A stretch of DNA of 64,000 nucleotides from an uncultured Fidelibacterota bacterium (GCA_937888365.1 CALBFA010000073.1:1-64000); one strand, 5' to 3'. Counted from the first letter of the stretch, positions 45,645 through 54,657 are shown. Notes: generated by a model not told the origin, from the sequence alone. Translations and numbers: made by a program.

Positions 45645-47372
45645 ATGAATTTTAAAATATCAAGACGTTTATTGTTCGTCTGGATACTATTCTTATCAGC
45701 GACACTAATCGCGCAATCCATTGAATATAGTTTAGGATTTCAATCAAGATTAGGTCGAGGTGACCAAATTGGAATTCCTTATGACTATTCTGAAAGCTAC
45801 TTAGATTTACAAGCATCTGCGAAGAATTGGACATTGATGACTCAGCTCGAGTGGAGTCAACCCCCTGAATATGGGCGTGAATTAATTGGCATTCATCGCT
45901 TTTCTGTCGAGCGGTTTAAGGGCTCAGCATTATTTCAGTTGGGGCATTTAGCGCATATTTTTGGGTCTGGAATGAGCTTGAATTTATATGAAGATCAAAA
46001 CATCAATCTTGACAATATGCCATTGGGTTTAAAACTATCTTTTAGAACAAAAAATGACGCATTGATTACAGCTTTGGTGGGACGTAAAGACAATTTTCAA
46101 TACTATGCGCCTGGGAGCAATAGTCGTGTTCCTGATGGAGATGTCTCATACGACATTGCAGGTATTGAACTTGAAAAGTCACTTTTTGATGGAGCGATTG
46201 GATTTCAACCTCGCTTGGTCTGGAGCAATTTTAAATCTGATATTCAGCACTTATCTCTCAATACGCCTGGGCAACTCATCCAAAATCAAATACGCCAGCA
46301 AATGATGACGTGGGATATGGGCGTTTCAAGCGGATTCTATGGATTGAACTGGGACATAAAAATGGATGCATCATACCAAATGAAACTGGCCGATGTTCCC
46401 TTTCTTAATCAAGAAATTCATTTTGATGCTCATGTCGCTTCAATCGTCAATACCTCATTGGATCAAAATTTTTCTGGAAAATCTGTATATTCTCGGTTCT
46501 CCTGGTACCCTGATTGGATGACAGCGAGTTTAGAATATAAATATTACGGATTGAATCAAACGTCTCCTAATGACCGTATTGATGTGTATCGCTTAGGTCT
46601 CCAACCCTTGCCTTTTCAAGTGGGTCCAACGGTCATTCGGCAACATGAATTAGCGCTCCTCGCATCCGTAACACATCCCGTTGATTATGCGGACGAAATG
46701 GGTTTTTATGGCGAAATTATTATCCCTATGCAAAATTTTATATTAAGTATGGATGCCACTATTGCATCATGGACAACAAATTGGTCCAACGAATTTTATC
46801 AAGACAGTCGTTATTTCCCTTCCTTACATTCAACGTATCAACCCTTTTGGGAACTCCATTCTGAATTTGATTACAGTGGCGATTCCTTCACATCAAAATC
46901 AGGCATTGCGCTGACGGAATCAGCATTAAACGGAATTGATGTCGCCGAGATTACGCGTCATTTTACACTTGTCCCAACTTATTTTTCCTGGCACTTCAAT
47001 GACACATACTCAATCGGTGGATTAATGGAGTATCAAAACTCTTCGGTTTTTTCATTGCCATTTGAAACTGATATTAGATCACATGGGCATGATTATGAGA
47101 GTTATCATTTTATTGCTTCTGTTGATATAATGTCCAAATATTCATTGGCTTATATTTCCGATTTTAGTTCGGATCCAGCGCTCTATCAAGGTGATCGAAC
47201 AGAAGGATTTCAATCGTGGAATAGTGTCGAAGTTTCTTCTCGCACCCTTGAAAATTTATCAATTAGGATGAGTTATGGCTCGGAAAAAGGAGGCGTTCGC
47301 TGCACAGGAGGTGTTTGCCGACTGATCAATCCTTTCGAAGGTTTTCGCATGATTATGGAGTATAGACTATGA
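45645..47372 (+). CDS. DUF6029-like outer-membrane barrel protein
   Basis: The 575-residue protein has a signal peptide (LLFVWILFLSATLIAQ) and an amphipathic beta-strand pattern throughout. Near residues 105-130 GSGMSLNLYEDQNINLDNMP matches what I recall of DUF6029 proteins. The C-terminus carries paired cysteines Cys553 and Cys558 in GGVRCTGGVCRLINPF and ends in a barrel-like aromatic-Leu strand. Function is unknown. It overlaps the Omp28 gene by ATGA and follows tlpA by about 80 bases. Confidence 0.6.
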   Translation: MNFKISRRLLFVWILFLSATLIAQSIEYSLGFQSRLGRGDQIGIPYDYSESYLDLQASAKNWTLMTQLEWSQPPEYGRELIGIHRFSVERFKGSALFQLGHLAHIFGSGMSLNLYEDQNINLDNMPLGLKLSFRTKNDALITALVGRKDNFQYYAPGSNSRVPDGDVSYDIAGIELEKSLFDGAIGFQPRLVWSNFKSDIQHLSLNTPGQLIQNQIRQQMMTWDMGVSSGFYGLNWDIKMDASYQMKLADVPFLNQEIHFDAHVASIVNTSLDQNFSGKSVYSRFSWYPDWMTASLEYKYYGLNQTSPNDRIDVYRLGLQPLPFQVGPTVIRQHELALLASVTHPVDYADEMGFYGEIIIPMQNFILSMDATIASWTTNWSNEFYQDSRYFPSLHSTYQPFWELHSEFDYSGDSFTSKSGIALTESALNGIDVAEITRHFTLVPTYFSWHFNDTYSIGGLMEYQNSSVFSLPFETDIRSHGHDYESYHFIASVDIMSKYSLAYISDFSSDPALYQGDRTEGFQSWNSVEVSSRTLENLSIRMSYGSEKGGVRCTGGVCRLINPFEGFRMIMEYRL

Positions 47373-48583
47373 AATATTTTCTAATGATTTTTAGTCTTAT
47401 TTTATTGATGAGCTGTGACGTTTGGGAAAATTGGTCATTACCAAATTCAACAATTAGCTCCCATATCATCATTCAAAAGAATAAAGAGACCATAATTACA
47501 CTTCAAGAGGTTTTCAAATTAGAGAATCAAGTTCTACAAATAAATAATATTGATGCCTCTGACACTTCGCTCTTAGCTATTACTGAAGGGCAGAATGATA
47601 CCCTTATTTTATGGGGTAAAGATATTGGTAGTGCCACTATTTCAGCGACATTTGAATCAGAGTATTATTATGATGCACTTCTCAATATTGAGATAACAGA
47701 TGGCTATCCCGTCGATACGAAAATGGGTGAAACGTCTATCATCAACTTGAGCAATATTTTTAATATTGATAGCACTGGATTTGATTCAATTGCTGTTTTG
47801 AGTCCTTCAAGTGACGTTGCAACTATAAATCTATTATCAAATGGACGCATTGAAATATATGGCGTATGGCCCGGAGAACTTCAAAGTCAAATTGAATTAT
47901 ATTTTGCGGGAAATTTGGTTGAAATTGGCTTACTCGCCATCAACGTTACCAACCCATTACGTGCACTGGTTGAGTTATTTACGAATTCAGGGTGCATTAA
48001 TTGTCCTGTCGCAAATGAATTCCTTGATGATAAATTAGTAATGCATGATGAATACATGTCTATTATACGTTACCATGCTTATTGGCCTGAATTTGGTGAT
48101 ATTATGTATCATTATAATACACCCGTCAATCAAGCTCGCTTAGACTTCTATATGGTTCCTCTAACACCGTATCTTGTAGTGAATGGAAATATTATTGGTG
48201 AATGGAACGAAGCGGATTGGGAACAGTCATTGCAAGAATCTTATGAAATAGAATCTCCTTTGTATCTCAATCTAGGAGCAAATATAATAAGTGATTCCTT
48301 AATTGCAGTTCTTGATGTTATTGAAGTTGAAAATATTACGGAAGTCCTTACGCTAAGCTTCGTTTTGATTGAAGATTCTATTGAGTATGCCGGAACAAAT
48401 GGTGAAATATTGCATCAACAAGTGATGCGAAAAAAAATTGATTATGCGTTAGCAGACATCGAAAACGGATCTTGGCGTGCCAGTTTCTTTTTAGATGATG
48501 TCTTAGTTCGTGAGCATTTATCGGTAGTGGCCTATGTACAGAACAACACAAAGGTCGTTTATCAATCCACGGTTATTAGATAA
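47369..48583 (+). CDS. Omp28-related lipoprotein with CxxC
   Basis: The 404-residue protein has a lipoprotein signal (MKYFLMIFSLILLMSC, lipid Cys16). Two beta-rich segments precede a thioredoxin-like Omp28 region with Cys209-Ile-Asn-Cys212 in VELFTNSGCINCPVANEFLD, followed by YHAYWPEFGD. Omp28 proteins are surface or outer-membrane lipoproteins of Bacteroidota; the CxxC suggests thiol exchange. It is translationally coupled to the DUF6029 gene and ends the plus-strand series at a terminator. Confidence 0.8.
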   Translation: MKYFLMIFSLILLMSCDVWENWSLPNSTISSHIIIQKNKETIITLQEVFKLENQVLQINNIDASDTSLLAITEGQNDTLILWGKDIGSATISATFESEYYYDALLNIEITDGYPVDTKMGETSIINLSNIFNIDSTGFDSIAVLSPSSDVATINLLSNGRIEIYGVWPGELQSQIELYFAGNLVEIGLLAINVTNPLRALVELFTNSGCINCPVANEFLDDKLVMHDEYMSIIRYHAYWPEFGDIMYHYNTPVNQARLDFYMVPLTPYLVVNGNIIGEWNEADWEQSLQESYEIESPLYLNLGANIISDSLIAVLDVIEVENITEVLTLSFVLIEDSIEYAGTNGEILHQQVMRKKIDYALADIENGSWRASFFLDDVLVREHLSVVAYVQNNTKVVYQSTVIR

Positions 48584-48617
48584 TAATTACGACATAAATA
48601 GTTAAAAATTTAGATTC

Positions 48618-48645
48618 AAAAAGGCTCCTCAAAGGAGCCTTTTTG
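48618..48645. terminator. Bidirectional terminator between the Omp28 and psr transcripts
   Basis: The stem AAAAAGGCTCCT pairs with AGGAGCCTTTTT around CAA. It separates the convergent Omp28 lipoprotein gene and the rhodanese gene and has A/T tracts suited to both strands. Confidence 0.9.
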
Positions 48646-48667
48646 AAAGAGGACGAAACAGCATTTT

Positions 48668-49291
48668 TTAACACCCACCAGCGGGTGCTTTCTTTGCCTT
48701 TTTACGTTTGATTACGGGTTTGTTTGTGTTCGTTGCAGGGGCCGTTGCTTGGATTTCTGCACCACCGCCACCGAAATATTCACTGGCTCCTTTTTTGAAA
48801 TCGTATTTCGCGATTTCTTCATCAGAACTATAAATGGACGGTGCCTTTGGGCTAAGAATCGATTCAAACCAATAATTTAAGCCACCTTGAAGAACATAAT
48901 TATTTTCATAGCCTAATTGACGTAAAACCATCCAAGCTTGATGAGAATACATGGTTCCATTAGAATAAAATACATTCATTTTGACACCCTGATCTAAAAT
49001 GTCAACGTAGTCGTCATTTAGAATATCAGCGATAGGAATATTAAATGCGTTGGTCAAATGGTACGTAGCGAATTCATCGGGAGAGCGAACATCAATAATT
49101 TGAATGGATGGATCTTTCGTGATAATCCAATGGGCCAAATCTTCAGGCGAAATAATTTCGGATCCGTCTCTAACCTCAGTTATCATATCAGAAGCCGTGA
49201 GTTTATACCGTTTGGTCGTATTTTCGGGTACCATAGCAATGACGACACCCAACAATAAAGTAACAGCTAATGTCAATATACGTGCATTCAT
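48668..49291 (-). CDS. Rhodanese-fold protein lacking the catalytic Cys, with C-terminal Gly-Gly-Cys
   Basis: The ATG at 49291 has GAGGAG ahead of it, giving 207 residues; a longer upstream frame runs through the YedE gene. An N-terminal membrane helix (5-21) leads to one rhodanese domain (PSIQIIDVRSPDEFATYHLTNAFNIPIADI). The active loop reads VFYSNGTMYSHQAW: Ser110 stands where the sulfur-accepting Cys should be, and the usual Arg is Tyr. The tail is flexible, basic and Ala/Pro-rich and ends APAGGC. It cannot act as a classical sulfurtransferase; the terminal Cys could carry persulfide instead. It is the last gene of the psr operon. Confidence 0.82.
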   Translation of the reverse strand: MNARILTLAVTLLLGVVIAMVPENTTKRYKLTASDMITEVRDGSEIISPEDLAHWIITKDPSIQIIDVRSPDEFATYHLTNAFNIPIADILNDDYVDILDQGVKMNVFYSNGTMYSHQAWMVLRQLGYENNYVLQGGLNYWFESILSPKAPSIYSSDEEIAKYDFKKGASEYFGGGGAEIQATAPATNTNKPVIKRKKAKKAPAGGC

Positions 49292-49292
49292 T

Positions 49293-49883
49293 TTAATACT
49301 CCTCTCTAGTGAATTTCTTCTCGGCCCATTCGCCAATCCAAAACATGATTCCAGCAGCAATAATGACGAGTAAAGCCATCACACCACCCGAAACACCCAG
49401 TATTTCGCTGATTTTGGGATTCCCTAAATTACCAGAATTATAAAATTCTTTCCAAAGAGGATAACCTTCTCCGAAAACAAAGATGCCAATAACGACGCCT
49501 GCGAGAAATATCATTGCATCAATTTTACCGATGGCAGCAGCGCAAACACTGGTGCCAGGACAGAAACCGCCAATAATAAAGCCAGCCCCCATAATGACGC
49601 CGCCACCTATTGCAGACCAAATAAAAGTTGGGTTAACATAGACGAGGTTTAAATCAATCCATCCGAAAAGACTAAAATATAGAAGCCCAAGCATGGCGGT
49701 GACAGCTGCGGTGAAGAAAACTTTTAAAACGACCGTATCATATCCATAAAATAATCCGGCCAATTTTCGGCTTGACGAAAATCCAGCTTGTTCTAATGCA
49801 AAACCAAATCCGATACCAATAATAAACGCAATGAGCATATTCCAATCTTGCCCAATGATTTCTTGTGGAACTAAAGGACCCAT
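49293..49883 (-). CDS. YeeE/YedE family sulfur transporter half
   Basis: The 196-residue polytopic protein has about five membrane helices and the signature GFALEQAGFSSSRKLAGLFYG plus GGFCPGTSVCAAAIGKID. Those cysteines correspond to ones that relay thiosulfate in TsuA. It is the larger half of what is a single protein in TsuA; the other half is the adjacent gene. Together they probably import thiosulfate or another sulfur species for the polysulfide reductase or CoA-persulfide pool. It abuts the rhodanese gene start. Confidence 0.87.
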   Translation of the reverse strand: MGPLVPQEIIGQDWNMLIAFIIGIGFGFALEQAGFSSSRKLAGLFYGYDTVVLKVFFTAAVTAMLGLLYFSLFGWIDLNLVYVNPTFIWSAIGGGVIMGAGFIIGGFCPGTSVCAAAIGKIDAMIFLAGVVIGIFVFGEGYPLWKEFYNSGNLGNPKISEILGVSGGVMALLVIIAAGIMFWIGEWAEKKFTREEY

Positions 49884-49892
49884 GATTGCCTC

Positions 49893-50402
49893 CTAAATCC
49901 AATTTTTTCTAAAAGTGTAAGCTAAGCCAAAAGCTGTTCCAAAAATGGCAGCCATGGTTATAAAGCCGCCAAGAGATAGTACCGCCATTCCTGTAAGTGC
50001 GGAACCACTCGTACAGCCTCGACCCAACTGTGAACCAAAACCAAAAAGAACACCGCCAATTAAAGCCATGGTAAGTCTCTTATTCGCTGTTATTTTTGGA
50101 AAATGTTCAACTTTGATTTTAAGACGACCTGAAAGTGCACCCGAGATAAAACCGCCAACTAAAACGCCCAAAATTTCAAAAGAAAGCCAAGAGTTTAGAG
50201 GGTTTTTACCATCGGCGACGTACTTGCCAAAATAGCCGTTTGTTTCAACATGTTCTGCAGCTACAATATGCTCAGAAGCTACTAAAAGATTTTTAAACGC
50301 TCCACTTGCTCCTAGACCGCGTCCGGAAAAGAAAAAAGCCATGAGCAAAACCAAGCCAAGCATCAAGCCAGCTAGGTAGGGATTCATATACTTTGTTTTC
50401 AT
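49893..50402 (-). CDS. YeeE/YedE family sulfur transporter half
   Basis: The 169-residue membrane protein has about four to five helices and the YedE signature FGSQLGRGCTSGSALTGMAVLS, whose Cys matches a substrate-relay cysteine of TsuA. A large extracytoplasmic loop lies around residues 35-75. It lies nine bases upstream of the second half and 35 bases after psrC. Split YedE pairs are common in anaerobes next to rhodanese and TusA genes; no tusA is visible here. Confidence 0.87.
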   Translation of the reverse strand: MKTKYMNPYLAGLMLGLVLLMAFFFSGRGLGASGAFKNLLVASEHIVAAEHVETNGYFGKYVADGKNPLNSWLSFEILGVLVGGFISGALSGRLKIKVEHFPKITANKRLTMALIGGVLFGFGSQLGRGCTSGSALTGMAVLSLGGFITMAAIFGTAFGLAYTFRKNWI

Positions 50403-50437
50403 CAGTTATTCCTTTATTTAATTAATATTGGCATTTA

Positions 50438-51379
50438 TCAATACAACCAACGACTTGCTTGGCCCGCTGAAACAACGATGAAGCGCAACATGAGATTTCC
50501 CATAACGATTAAAACGACAGGGACAATGGCTGGTATAAATTTTTTCCGCAATTCCATTAATTCGAGTCCACCAGGTAGAATGAGTCCCATTGCAACGACA
50601 AGAACCCAAAAGGGGACCGTATAACTTCCGCCGAGGAACATATGAGCGGCTTCAATATGAACAGCAGTACTTGCCAATAATCCCATAAATAAGTGGACGA
50701 TTAAAAAAAATTCGGTGACGATTAAAAATAAGTCAATCTTGATAAAATGTTTTTTCTCTTCATGAGATTTGGCGAAATAAGCCGTTAAAGCGGCGGCAGC
50801 AGACAATCCTGAAATTAAAAATAAAGGGCCGAGGATTGATGTGTTCCAAAAGGGTCGTGCATTAAACGCCGAGAGCAAAATCCCCGTGTACATTCCCAAT
50901 GTAGTGGCTAAAGCTATCAAACCGTAAGCCATGCTTTTTTCGTATTTTTTTAAGACATCAATTAAATCATAAATGAGTTGATATTTTAAGTCGAGTTTTG
51001 GGAACATATCCGGTAGCCATCGCAATATCCAAGCTATGGAAAGCGGTGTTATAAATAAAAGTGTCCAAGCGCCCCAAGACATCGGAGACTCCCATCGGAT
51101 ATTGGTGTAGAGTTGCCAGAAATAGAGTTTATGAGACAAATCAAACAACAATGCCAGTAAGCCAATACCAATAAGTACTGGAACCGCTAAAGGCATCCAC
51201 ATGACGGAAACAGGATATTTTTTAGCTTTCCCTTGTATCGAAAGCAAGGCTGCAAAAAAAAGTAAACCTGCAGAAATTCCGCCTAAAAAAAGGTAAAGTG
51301 GAATTTCCCAACCCCACGCGTGTAAGACGGGATCAATCCCTGGATTCATCCGCCCGCTGGTAATAATTTCTTCAATCAT
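50438..51379 (-). CDS. psrC: Polysulfide/thiosulfate reductase membrane subunit (NrfD/PsrC family)
   Basis: The 313-residue protein has eight or nine membrane helices and the NrfD/PsrC start WGWEIPLYLFLGGISAGLLFFAALL. It anchors the PsrAB dimer and exchanges electrons with menaquinone. Helix segments SPMSWGAWTLLFITPLSIAW and LHAWGWEIPLY are typical of the family. It follows psrB by 12 bases. An alternative within the family is tetrathionate or DMSO reductase anchor, but the PsrA-like partner favours polysulfide or thiosulfate. Confidence 0.88.
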   Translation of the reverse strand: MIEEIITSGRMNPGIDPVLHAWGWEIPLYLFLGGISAGLLFFAALLSIQGKAKKYPVSVMWMPLAVPVLIGIGLLALLFDLSHKLYFWQLYTNIRWESPMSWGAWTLLFITPLSIAWILRWLPDMFPKLDLKYQLIYDLIDVLKKYEKSMAYGLIALATTLGMYTGILLSAFNARPFWNTSILGPLFLISGLSAAAALTAYFAKSHEEKKHFIKIDLFLIVTEFFLIVHLFMGLLASTAVHIEAAHMFLGGSYTVPFWVLVVAMGLILPGGLELMELRKKFIPAIVPVVLIVMGNLMLRFIVVSAGQASRWLY

Positions 51380-51391
51380 AGCAGATTCCCT

Positions 51392-51925
51392 TTATGTTAA
51401 GTAATAAACTTTGGGTTTTGTGCCGGCTTCTGGAATGAGGGTTTTCCATTTCCGTCGTGCGATTGTTTTACTAATTTCGCTATTGGGGTCGTCAATATCA
51501 CCAAAAATCATGGCATGCGTTGGGCAAACGGACACGCAGGATGGCTTTTGCCCTAGCTCCACCCGATGGAAACAGAATGTGCATTTATCAACGTATCCTT
51601 CGGGATGTACATATCGTGCGTCATAGGGACATGACGTAATACAAGCTTTGCACCCGATACATTCATCTTCATCGACAAGAACAATTCCGCCTTCGACTTT
51701 ATGGCTCGCTTCCGTTGGGCAGGTTCGAACGCAAGGCGCATCTTCGCAATGATTGCACCGTTCGGATCGAATTTCCATGGCGAGTTGAGGATAGGTTCCC
51801 GTCGTAACTTCCACGATCCAATCACGGCAATATCCAATTGGGACATTGTTTTCAGTTTGGCAGGCGACAACACAGTCATTACATCCGACACATCTTATGG
51901 TATCAATGGCCATTGCGTATCTCAT
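51392..51925 (-). CDS. psrB: Polysulfide reductase iron-sulfur subunit
   Basis: The 177-residue electron-transfer protein has four cysteine clusters for four [4Fe-4S] centres: CVGCNDCVVAC, CNHCEDAPCVRTCP, CIGCKACITSCPYDAR and CTFCFHRVELGQKPSCVSVCP. It passes electrons between PsrC and the catalytic PsrA. It overlaps psrA by ATGA and has no export signal of its own, so it should be carried across the membrane with PsrA. Confidence 0.92.
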   Translation of the reverse strand: MRYAMAIDTIRCVGCNDCVVACQTENNVPIGYCRDWIVEVTTGTYPQLAMEIRSERCNHCEDAPCVRTCPTEASHKVEGGIVLVDEDECIGCKACITSCPYDARYVHPEGYVDKCTFCFHRVELGQKPSCVSVCPTHAMIFGDIDDPNSEISKTIARRKWKTLIPEAGTKPKVYYLT

Positions 51926-54168
51926 GATGCCACCTCCTCTTTGCCTTCAAATCGAAAGGTTACGAAATTGCCTCGCATTCCTGTGCCGCCCATTATTGGG
52001 TCAATATGTACGCGTGTAATGAGGTCTGAATCGCTGGCTCCTTTTCCGAACGCTCGTTTCAGCCGTTTATCCGTATGTCCAAATCCATGCACCATATAAA
52101 CGGAATCAAAACGAATCCTTTCCGTAACGCGCACTTTGATTGGTGTGTCAGAGACAACGCCATCTTGATTCTCAAGCCATATTTTTTGGTCGTTTTTCAA
52201 TCCCCATTCTTTCGCAACTTTTGGATTTACCCAGACAGAGTTTTCGTCCATTAAATCATTCAAGTTCGGATTGTTGGATGTGCGACTAAAGGTATGCATG
52301 GGAGCGCGACCGTAAATGAGTCGATAAAATCCAGATTGAGGTTCTTCATGTGCTGTGTATTGCGGCATTGGATCAAAGCCTTCTTCTTCAAGAGAAGTCG
52401 AATATAGCTCAATTTTACCAGTATTTGTATTGAACTCAAAATCCTCCAAGCCCGTCATGGGATACATGTCGTCTTCTTCGCGTACAAATTTTTTGACGCC
52501 GATTTGCTTCATTTCTTCGAGGGACGAACCGACTTGTTTTAGTTGCCAATCCAATAGTTCGGACACATCCTCATAAGGGAAGTAATCTTTAAGTCCTAAT
52601 CGATTGGCCAATTGTTTCGCCATCCACCATGCTGGTTTTGTATCAAATTTGGGTTCAGCAGCAGGCATTCTCAATGCGATATTGGGTTCTCGATTTTGAG
52701 AAACGCGAATCATGTCGTAGCGCTCTAAATACGTACATTCAGGTAAAACAACATCAGCGTAGCCCGTAATTTCCATCGGCATGGTATCAACAACAACCAT
52801 TAGCTCTAAAGCATTGATAGCAGCCAAAGTCTTTTCACGCTCTGGAAGCGTATGAATAAGATTCGTCCCATTGACAATCCATCCTTTTAGAGATGCGGGT
52901 TTTTCTAGTGTTGGAGTTGACGCATCAACGAATCCATTGGCAAGAGACAAGCCAGCCAAGTTATACTTTCCGTTTAAGTCATCACGCCAGGTGCGCTTTA
53001 ATTTGGGATATTTAGGGTGTGGATATTTGGGTAATTTTGCTTTTACAGGATAATAAAACCCCCCTCGTTGTCCCCATGAACCGAGGAGCGCATTTAAAAT
53101 AGCAACAGCTCTAAGTCGTTGAGTGTCATCACCATACCATGTAACATGACGTCCTGGATGAACAATGACAGCCGGTGCTGCATTGGCCATTTCTTTTGCT
53201 GTTTTACGAATAACATCAGGCTTTATAGTTGTGATGCCATAAGCCCATTCGGGTGTCATAGTTTTAACATGCTCTTTAAGTTGATCAAAACCGTAAGCAT
53301 ATTTTTCGACATATTTCTTGTTATAAAGTTCATCATAAATAAGTACGTGAATCCACGATAGGAGCAACGCAATATCGGTGGCAGGTTTAATAGGCAACCA
53401 ATGTTTTGATTTACCAGCCACAATTGAAAAACGAGGATCAACCGTAATGATTGTTGCACCTTTTCCATTGGCTTCGGACAATTCTTGTACTTGACCATTA
53501 TGCATATTTTCGCCTAAATGCGAGCCTATAAGAACAAGACATTTTGTATCGCGAATGTCAGTGCGCTCCGGTGAACTGATGCCTTCACCGTAAGTTGCAA
53601 AAAATGCGACTTCGCGAGGTCCGCGACATTGTGCATACGAAGGTGCGGTAATGCTATCTGATCCATAGGATTTCATGAGGTGACCTAAAAAATCGCCACC
53701 ACTGCCATGTGAAAAAAGCGCCATTGACTCTGAACCGTATTCGGTGCGAATATGATTCATTTTATTGCCAATGAAATCAAAGGCCTCATCCCAGGTTGCT
53801 TGTTTGTATTTCTGAATGCCATTTTCAGTGACACGAAGGAGTGGCGTTTTGAGACGATCGTCGTCATAATACATACCGACACCTCCAGTGCCTCGCGGAC
53901 AAAAACGACCATTTGAATGGGGATCATCATCATTGCCTGTAATTTTCCAAATATCACCGTCGGCATTTGTATGGACCCAACCAGCGCATTTCCAAAAACA
54001 GATTTCGCAATAGGTTGGCGTTCGTTTTGAGTAAAGTCCGGGTAATTTATCAGGTGCTAAAATTGCACCTTTTAATGAATCAAAAATAGGGTTCGCGATG
54101 GCTAAACCGCCCATTCCCATTCCCGCGATTCGAATAAATTCCCGCCTTGTTAATTGTTTTTCGCTCAT
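51922..54168 (-). CDS. psrA: Molybdopterin polysulfide/thiosulfate reductase catalytic subunit
   Basis: From the ATG at 54168 (748 residues) the protein starts with a Tat signal, MSEKQLTRREFIRIAGMGMG. It has the [4Fe-4S] binding CEICFWKCAGW and RFCPRGTGG, then the bis-MGD domains. The likely Mo-ligand Cys lies in SYAQCRGPREVAF. PsrA/PhsA enzymes reduce polysulfide or thiosulfate to sulfide in the periplasm. An upstream in-frame extension would run through merR, whereas ATGA coupling to merR and the GGAAAGG site fix this start. Arsenate or tetrathionate reductase of the same family cannot be fully excluded. Confidence 0.9.
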   Translation of the reverse strand: MSEKQLTRREFIRIAGMGMGGLAIANPIFDSLKGAILAPDKLPGLYSKRTPTYCEICFWKCAGWVHTNADGDIWKITGNDDDPHSNGRFCPRGTGGVGMYYDDDRLKTPLLRVTENGIQKYKQATWDEAFDFIGNKMNHIRTEYGSESMALFSHGSGGDFLGHLMKSYGSDSITAPSYAQCRGPREVAFFATYGEGISSPERTDIRDTKCLVLIGSHLGENMHNGQVQELSEANGKGATIITVDPRFSIVAGKSKHWLPIKPATDIALLLSWIHVLIYDELYNKKYVEKYAYGFDQLKEHVKTMTPEWAYGITTIKPDVIRKTAKEMANAAPAVIVHPGRHVTWYGDDTQRLRAVAILNALLGSWGQRGGFYYPVKAKLPKYPHPKYPKLKRTWRDDLNGKYNLAGLSLANGFVDASTPTLEKPASLKGWIVNGTNLIHTLPEREKTLAAINALELMVVVDTMPMEITGYADVVLPECTYLERYDMIRVSQNREPNIALRMPAAEPKFDTKPAWWMAKQLANRLGLKDYFPYEDVSELLDWQLKQVGSSLEEMKQIGVKKFVREEDDMYPMTGLEDFEFNTNTGKIELYSTSLEEEGFDPMPQYTAHEEPQSGFYRLIYGRAPMHTFSRTSNNPNLNDLMDENSVWVNPKVAKEWGLKNDQKIWLENQDGVVSDTPIKVRVTERIRFDSVYMVHGFGHTDKRLKRAFGKGASDSDLITRVHIDPIMGGTGMRGNFVTFRFEGKEEVAS

Positions 54169-54632
54169 TTGCCTTTCCAATTCTCTTTCAAAAAAGTTTT
54201 CATATTGTGGCATGTTGATAAGTCTTGATATACCATACAATCTCTGCAATCCGCCATCTTACAGCATTCACCTACATTTGTAAGTGACCAACAAGGTGCT
54301 AAAGTAGAGGTGTAGGCATCACAGTTTTTCCGATCTTTGTCGGAGCATTGAATCATATCCCAACACGGCGCCATACTCAACATCATTTTAATGCCGGCAA
54401 GATTAAGTCCGTTTTCTTCAATCATGATGCGGATACATTTCAAGCGTTCAATATCCGCTTGGGAATAGAGACGACGTTTTGAGTTAGTGCGCTTGGGGGA
54501 GAGTAAGCCTTCTGTTTCGTACATTCTTAACGAGTGTACTGAAACGCCAATCAGTTCCGCTACAATCCCAATTGTATATACAGGTTTGTGTTTGTCGTTT
54601 AATGTGTCGGATAGGGTTTGAAGCGGGCTCAT
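54165..54632 (-). CDS. MerR-family regulator with C-terminal two-CW cysteine domain
   Basis: The 155-residue protein has a MerR winged helix at residues 18-85 (YTIGIVAELIGVSVHSLRMY, TNSKRRLYSQADIERL). A cysteine-rich tail follows: PCW at 89-91 and again at 113-115, and Cys 90, 96, 104, 114, 123, 124, 129, 132 and 141. The repeated PCW...C...CxAY and PCW...CxxCxVY spacing is the two-CW pattern otherwise seen in signalling proteins of anaerobes. Its stop overlaps psrA (ATGA), so it heads the operon and very likely controls it in response to redox state, metal or sulfane sulfur. Confidence 0.85.
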   Translation of the reverse strand: MSPLQTLSDTLNDKHKPVYTIGIVAELIGVSVHSLRMYETEGLLSPKRTNSKRRLYSQADIERLKCIRIMIEENGLNLAGIKMMLSMAPCWDMIQCSDKDRKNCDAYTSTLAPCWSLTNVGECCKMADCRDCMVYQDLSTCHNMKTFLKENWKGK

Positions 54633-54639
54633 AGCAAAT

Positions 54640-54657
54640 CTATATTTCTCAATATAG
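54640..54657. promoter_or_regulatory. Palindrome at the merR translation start region
   Basis: Perfect 7-bp arms CTATATT and AATATAG around TCTC, ending eight bases before the merR ATG. It could be an autoregulatory operator or an mRNA hairpin covering the ribosome binding region, which lacks a clear Shine-Dalgarno. Confidence 0.35.

Noticed and set aside
49292-49360. Longer rhodanese start at 49360
   Set aside because: The extra 23 residues overlap the YedE gene and would place charged residues ahead of the signal anchor; GAGGAG precedes the ATG at 49291.
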